A stretch of DNA of 64,000 nt from Paenibacillus phocaeensis. GTDB taxonomy: Bacteria > Bacillota > Bacilli > Paenibacillales > Paenibacillaceae. This document shows, piece by piece, positions 60,106 to 64,000 of this stretch. Below the pieces are notes generated by a model that was not told the DNA's origin, ran no database searches, and was given only the letters and a program-made list of their open reading frames with translations. Position 1 is the first letter of the stretch. Every line of letters starts with the position of its first letter. A program made the position numbers and the translations under genes. Where the stretch lies: positions 58,702 through 122,701 of the forward strand of contig NZ_FCOQ01000033.1 in assembly GCF_900021165.1 (NCBI RefSeq), given 5' to 3'.

Positions 60106-60918
60106 TCAGTTCCGTCCGTGATGACCTGATCTTGATCGATCCCGGCGCAGCAGCAGCTGCGGGACATCCGAATCCGGATGCATGACTTGATGCGCCTGAA
60201 CCCCAAACACCGCGGCGACCAGCTCCGGCGACAGAATCTCTTCCGGCGCACCTTGCTCCACAATTCGTCCGCCGCTCATCACAAGCAAATGGCTGCAAAA
60301 CAGCGCAGCCAAATTCAAATCATGCATCACCGAAACGATGGTGAGACCGGCATCCCGCTGCCAATCGGCCACCATCTCCATAAATTGCATCTGGTAGCGC
60401 AGGTCCAGGTAAGTCGTTGGTTCATCCAGCAGTACCAGTTCGGGTTGCTGGGCCATCACTTTTCCGAGCGCCACCCGCTGCCGCTGCCCTCCGCTCAACA
60501 CGCTCAGCGGACGATGCTCCAGTTCTTTCAGGTCGAGGCGTTCCATAATTCCGTCGATTAATCGGCGTCCCGCCGCCGCCCCTCCAATCTCCCTGCCGCG
60601 CCAATCCTGATGAGCAAACCGGCCCATCTCCACGACCTCGCGAACCGTAAAAGCCACGGACGGGAGCCCGTCCTGCTGGAGAACGGCGACCTTGCGCGAC
60701 AACTCCTTACGCGAGTAGGACGCCAGAGGGCGTCCGCCCAGCGCAATCGAACCGGCATCCGGCTGCTCCACGCCTGAGATCAGGTTGATCAGAGTCGTTT
60801 TGCCGCTTCCGTTAGGTCCAATCAAACCCCAAAACTGGCCGTTGCCAACCCGCCAACTCACGTCCTTCAACACCTGAAGCCGGCCAAATGACTTCGCAAT
60901 TCCCAACGTCTCGATCAA
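60106..60918 (-). CDS. btuD: Cobalamin ABC transporter ATP-binding protein
   Basis: A 270-residue FecE/BtuD-type ATPase: Walker A GPNGSGKTTLINLISG, LSGGQRQRVALGKVMAQ, Walker B LVLLDEPTTYLD and switch VMHDLNLAALFC. The start is TTG 60918, in GGAGGAACTGCG-TTG, overlapping the btuC stop by four bases; the longer frame upstream overlaps btuC and is not used. The tail after residue ~240 is His/Arg-rich. The riboswitch indicates cobalamin as substrate. Confidence 0.93.
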   Translation of the reverse strand: MIETLGIAKSFGRLQVLKDVSWRVGNGQFWGLIGPNGSGKTTLINLISGVEQPDAGSIALGGRPLASYSRKELSRKVAVLQQDGLPSVAFTVREVVEMGRFAHQDWRGREIGGAAAGRRLIDGIMERLDLKELEHRPLSVLSGGQRQRVALGKVMAQQPELVLLDEPTTYLDLRYQMQFMEMVADWQRDAGLTIVSVMHDLNLAALFCSHLLVMSGGRIVEQGAPEEILSPELVAAVFGVQAHQVMHPDSDVPQLLLRRDRSRSGHHGRN

Positions 60919-61964
60919 CGCAGTTCCTCCTCCCTCTGCTTTTTCTTCCGATACAGCAGATATCCAAAGAACGGCGCTCCCACGAACGCGGTGACGATAC
61001 CGAGCGGAATCTCTGTTGGAGCCAGCAGCGAACGGGCCGCCAGATCGCTCCACATCATGAAGATCCCCCCGCCCAACGCGGACAACGGTATAATCAACCG
61101 GTAGTCAGGACCGGTAATCAGGCGGATCATATGAGGAACAACCAGACCCACAAATCCGATCACGCCGGACACCGACACTGCGGCCGCCGTCATCAGCGTG
61201 GCGACGAGCAGCACGGTAAGTTTGGTTCGTTCCACGGCCATCCCGGCGTGAGAGGCCTGACGTTCGCCAAGCGTCAGCAGGTTCAGATGCTTGGCCCGGC
61301 TCCAGAGGTACAAGGCCCCCAGCACCAAATACGGCAAAAGGATGGCCGTATACGACCATCCGCGCAAACTTAAGCTCCCCATCGTCCAATAATAAATCTC
61401 ATTGATCGTCTTCTTCGACATCGCGGTTAAAAACGAGACCACCGCACCCAGAAACGACTGCATCACAACGCCGGACAAAACCAGGCTCTCGATCGGCAGC
61501 TTCCCGTTCTCCCGGGCCAGCCAGATGACGATCCATAACGTAACCGCCCCCGTAACGAAGGCGACCATCGGCAACGTAAAGATGCCAAGCAGAGAAAACT
61601 GCCATCCGAAAAAAATCAGCACCGCCGCGCCGATCGCCGAACCCGAGGATACGCCCAGCGTAAACGGATCCGCCAACGGGTTGCGCAGCACGCCCTGAAA
61701 GCCGGCGCCCGCCACAGCGAGCGAAGCACCGACCAGCATCCCCAGCAGCACGCGGGGCAATCGGACCTGAACGACGATTTGCTCGGCCGCCGTGCTCCAA
61801 TCCGGCGTGATCAGACGGTCAAGGCCCGGCATCTGATGCAGAAGAATGGCCGCGATTTCGCCAGCCGGCACATTGACGGAGCCGATGCCGATACAGAACA
61901 GCAGCGTCACCGCCAGCAGCACCATCCCCATTGCCCCGTACCCGGCTAATCTGCCGCGCTTCAT
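60915..61964 (-). CDS. btuC: Cobalamin ABC transporter permease (FecCD family)
   Basis: A 349-residue permease with about ten helices; LPRVLLGMLVGASLAVAGAGFQGVLRNPLADPFTLGVSSGSAIGA and GFVGLVVPHMIRLITGPDYRLIIPLSALGGG are the FecCD/BtuC signatures. It overlaps btuF by four bases. Confidence 0.94.
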   Translation of the reverse strand: MKRGRLAGYGAMGMVLLAVTLLFCIGIGSVNVPAGEIAAILLHQMPGLDRLITPDWSTAAEQIVVQVRLPRVLLGMLVGASLAVAGAGFQGVLRNPLADPFTLGVSSGSAIGAAVLIFFGWQFSLLGIFTLPMVAFVTGAVTLWIVIWLARENGKLPIESLVLSGVVMQSFLGAVVSFLTAMSKKTINEIYYWTMGSLSLRGWSYTAILLPYLVLGALYLWSRAKHLNLLTLGERQASHAGMAVERTKLTVLLVATLMTAAAVSVSGVIGFVGLVVPHMIRLITGPDYRLIIPLSALGGGIFMMWSDLAARSLLAPTEIPLGIVTAFVGAPFFGYLLYRKKKQREEELR

Positions 61965-62971
61965 GGCTGGATCAAATCCGGATGCACAGCCTTGGCCACT
62001 TCGATCAATCCCTGCGTCACACGGGGACCTGTACGGCTGAGCAGGTTATCGTCCAGAGCGATGATGCGATTCTCCTTCACGGCCGTAATTTGGTCCCAGC
62101 CGGAACGGCCTTTGATGATGTCCGCCAACGTCTTGTTGTTCTCATCAACTACACTTTTCGCGTATAAAATCACGTCCGGATTCGCCTGGATGATCTGTTC
62201 TTCATTGATTTCAGACCAGCCCTCAACATCGGAGGCCACATTGAGGCCGCCGGCCAGCGTGATCATTTCATCCATAAATTCGCCTTTGCCGACCGTCCAA
62301 CCCGGGGAGAATTCGATGTAAACCTTCTTCTTCTGGTCCTCGCTCAACGAACCAACCGCGTCGGTCACCGTTTGGACTTCTTGCTTCATCTTCCCGACCA
62401 CCTCGGCGGCTTCGGCCTGATGGTTGGTGATTTCGCCGATCGTTTGAATATGGTCCATCACCGCAGTAATCGTCTTCGGATTGGACTGGAACACTTTCAG
62501 CCCCATATCCGTCAAGCTCTTGACCGTCGCTTCATCGATCAGGCTGGCTGCGAGGACCAAGTCCGGCTGCGCCGCCACGATCGCTTCAACGTTCACCTGG
62601 AACCCGCCCATCCGCGGTTTGTCCTTGACGGCCTCAGGGTAGTCGTCCAAATCTGATACCCCGGCGACTTGCTCATCCAGCCCGAGCGCGAACAGCACTT
62701 CCGTCTCCGACGGTGCCAGTGAAACGATACGCTCCGGCGCCGCCTCAAACGTAAACGCCTTGCCGGCGGAATCCGTCACGGTATAGGGATACGTCGTCTC
62801 CCCTGCCGCCGGCTGATTCGCCGCCGCGTTCGTTCCGGCATTTTGCGTTTGCTGTGCCGCTTCCGCAGCATTCCCTGTTCCTTGGTTGACCGCGTTATTG
62901 TTCCCGCAGGCCGCAAGCACCAGCAACAGTGCCAGCAGCCCCAGGCTTCCTATTCTTCTCCAGTTTCTCAT
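61961..62971 (-). CDS. btuF: Cobalamin ABC transporter substrate-binding lipoprotein
   Basis: A 336-residue lipoprotein: lipobox LLVLAACGN (Cys22), a low-complexity Asn/Ala/Gln linker (residues 23-65), then a BtuF/FhuD-type fold with APERIVSLAPSETEVLFALGLDEQVAGVSDLDDYPEAV and VEAIVAAQPDLVLAASL. First gene after the cobalamin riboswitch. Confidence 0.94.
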   Translation of the reverse strand: MRNWRRIGSLGLLALLLVLAACGNNNAVNQGTGNAAEAAQQTQNAGTNAAANQPAAGETTYPYTVTDSAGKAFTFEAAPERIVSLAPSETEVLFALGLDEQVAGVSDLDDYPEAVKDKPRMGGFQVNVEAIVAAQPDLVLAASLIDEATVKSLTDMGLKVFQSNPKTITAVMDHIQTIGEITNHQAEAAEVVGKMKQEVQTVTDAVGSLSEDQKKKVYIEFSPGWTVGKGEFMDEMITLAGGLNVASDVEGWSEINEEQIIQANPDVILYAKSVVDENNKTLADIIKGRSGWDQITAVKENRIIALDDNLLSRTGPRVTQGLIEVAKAVHPDLIQP

Positions 62972-63084
62972 CTCCGGATCTCCCCTTTTTGTCTTCTTTC
63001 GGTAAAGAAAAGATTCGCCTTGCGCTCCAGCGGTACGTCGTGCAGCGGGACGTCAAGCCCCGCCGAACTTGCTCCCGGCAACAA

Positions 63085-63114
63085 AGAAAAACCCCAATCC
63101 TGGCGGATGGGGTT
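63085..63114 (-). terminator. Leader terminator of the cobalamin riboswitch
   Basis: On the minus strand AACCCCA pairs with TTGGGGTT around an ~11-base loop and is followed by a T tract. It lies between the aptamer and btuF (start 62971), so ligand-dependent termination is the likely mechanism. Confidence 0.82.
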
Positions 63115-63224
63115 ACGTCTACAAAGTCATGCCGTACGCTTTCGAAGTGGAGAGGCTCCACGATCCGGCGCCAAGTCATGATGCTCTCAGCAGAACGTTA
63201 TCCTTTCCTCGAAGGACCGTCTTG

Positions 63225-63420
63225 AATTCCCGTGGCAGGTCTCCTGACTTCCAGGTATCGACGAAAGCTCGCCTTCCCATCCCCCTTCGCGGGCGACAGT
63301 GGCATCGTGAGCTCGTCCCTGTTTACAGTGGCGGGACCGTGCCGGATTTGCACCGGCTTCCCTATTAACCCGAAGCGCACGCGGTGTTCCTCACCGCTGC
63401 TTCAGGACCTACGGGCACAA
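63225..63420 (-). ncRNA. Cobalamin riboswitch
   Basis: Read on the minus strand: AGGTCCTGAAG..., GGGAAGCCGGTG and AAATCCGGCACGG, then CCCGCCACTGTAA (B12 box core) and near the 3' end GAAGTCAGGAGACCTGCC. These are the classical conserved blocks in correct order. It controls btuFCD and probably cobT-cobU-cobS as one transcript. Confidence 0.96.
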
Positions 63421-63515
63421 TTTGTACGCTTGTCTTCAGGCTTTCTTCTCTCTTGGATTATAGGGGAAAAGCGGAAAACTGACAATATCCAATCCGTACC
63501 GGCATGGATTCGACA

Positions 63516-64000
63516 TCACTCCAAGGACAGGTCGGCTCCCAGGACGCCGATCGCTTCGCCGCCCTGGCGAATCGGCACGGCCAGCGTAATGCAGCGCCGT
63601 TTCGTAATCGCCGAGATATATACCTCGGAGACGACCGTCTCCCCGGCCAGCGCCCGGCGGAACCAGTCCCGACCCTTAGCGTTCAGCAAGCCGGCCTCCG
63701 GAATGGACACGACAAAGGAACCGTCCACCCGATTCGACCAGGCCGCTTCCAGACCGGGCTCTGCGGCCAGGAGTTCCTCCAGCGCCGCCCGGTGTTCAAG
63801 CGGGTCCATCGCCAGAAACCGCGGTAGTTCGGCTGCCGCAAGCAGCTTCCGGGCATAGGCTTGTCCCAGCGCCGCCGCGTCTTCGCCCCCGGCGGCGGTA
63901 TCCGCGGCGGAATGGACGGACTTGAGCGAGACCATCAATTCGCCCTGGGCCCGGTCGAGGCCCAGGACCACCGTCTTCAGCTTCGAGATATGCACCCGCT
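63516..64000 (-). CDS. Cache-domain sensor protein, C-terminal part only
   Basis: The last ~160 residues of a protein whose 5' end lies beyond the window (the frame is open to base 64000). It has a helix ISKLKTVVLGLDRAQGELM, then LARKLLAAAELPRFLAMDP-like text and a Cache/PDC-like fold ending GLLNAKGRDWFRRALAGETVVSEVYISAITKRRCITLAVPIRQGG and VLGADLSLE. It may be a signalling protein with the Cache domain at the C-terminus; the N-terminal domain is unseen. Confidence 0.65.
   Translation of the reverse strand, partial: RVHISKLKTVVLGLDRAQGELMVSLKSVHSAADTAAGGEDAAALGQAYARKLLAAAELPRFLAMDPLEHRAALEELLAAEPGLEAAWSNRVDGSFVVSIPEAGLLNAKGRDWFRRALAGETVVSEVYISAITKRRCITLAVPIRQGGEAIGVLGADLSLE

Overview
The window looks like a chromosomal segment of a spore-forming, GC-rich member of the Firmicutes, most likely Paenibacillus or a close relative. 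The evidence is a GerA-type germination operon, low-GC Gram-positive regulatory elements (a Zur box, a Fur box, preQ1-I, lysine and cobalamin riboswitches), strong AGGAGG ribosome binding sites, lipobox signal peptides and frequent TTG/GTG starts. No rRNA, tRNA, phage, complete insertion sequence or CRISPR array was seen.

Layout. 0-3.5 kb: a gerA/B/C-type germinant receptor operon (first gene cut by the window edge) with a small two-helix membrane protein. 3.5-5 kb: rlmD. 5.2-8.1 kb: decaying accessory DNA, with a solute-binding protein truncated and joined to the tail of a histidine kinase, a lipoprotein, and a frameshifted SDR gene. 8.3-13.7 kb: an AraC regulator, a ketopantoate-reductase-like gene, a TetR regulator, and a run of uncharacterised genes (DUF4317, DUF4256, a spermidine-synthase-like protein). 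14-19.3 kb: a two-component system followed by a MacB-like ABC transporter. 19.8-24.6 kb: a LysR regulator divergent from the oxidative pentose phosphate operon zwf-tal-gnd. 24.7-27.8 kb: a methyltransferase, ung, an SDR and a CDP-alcohol phosphatidyltransferase. 26.1-29.5 kb also holds four gene remnants (AraC, DUF1697, ATPase, LysM).

29.7-32.4 kb: a secreted four-module GH9 cellulase. 32.5-35.2 kb: an amino-acid ABC transporter under a lysine riboswitch, so probably a lysine importer. 35.4-36.6 kb: DUF2087 and speD. 36.6-41.5 kb: a zinc-starvation block (znuCBA, a zinc-free-type L33 gene rpmG, a YciC-like GTPase and a NusG-II domain protein) with three Zur-box-like palindromes. 41.7-44.4 kb: a Fur-controlled siderophore-binding lipoprotein and a copper-amine-oxidase-N-domain lipoprotein. 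44.6-48.8 kb: preQ1 riboswitch, queC-queD-queE, a 1.4-kb repeat array, then queF. 48.8-55.3 kb: a 2-hydroxyacid dehydrogenase, a PadR/MFS efflux pair, an Xaa-Pro peptidase and a chemoreceptor. 55.3-63.4 kb: a cobalamin uptake and salvage block (btuF-btuC-btuD-cobT-cobU-cobS, with cobQ further on) behind a cobalamin riboswitch and a leader terminator. The window ends inside a Cache-domain protein.

The most unusual content is non-coding. Several intergenic spacers carry unrelated repeat families. Three of these families (13.7, 19.5 and 47.1 kb) place their cores 50-52 bp apart. A 263-bp unit is repeated three times without length change between queE and queF, next to a 13-bp repeat. A fourth interspersed element (core GGGATAATSGTGCAAA) occurs four times. 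Together with the zinc-starvation block these are the best candidates for something undescribed. No complete novel defence or biosynthetic system was recognised.
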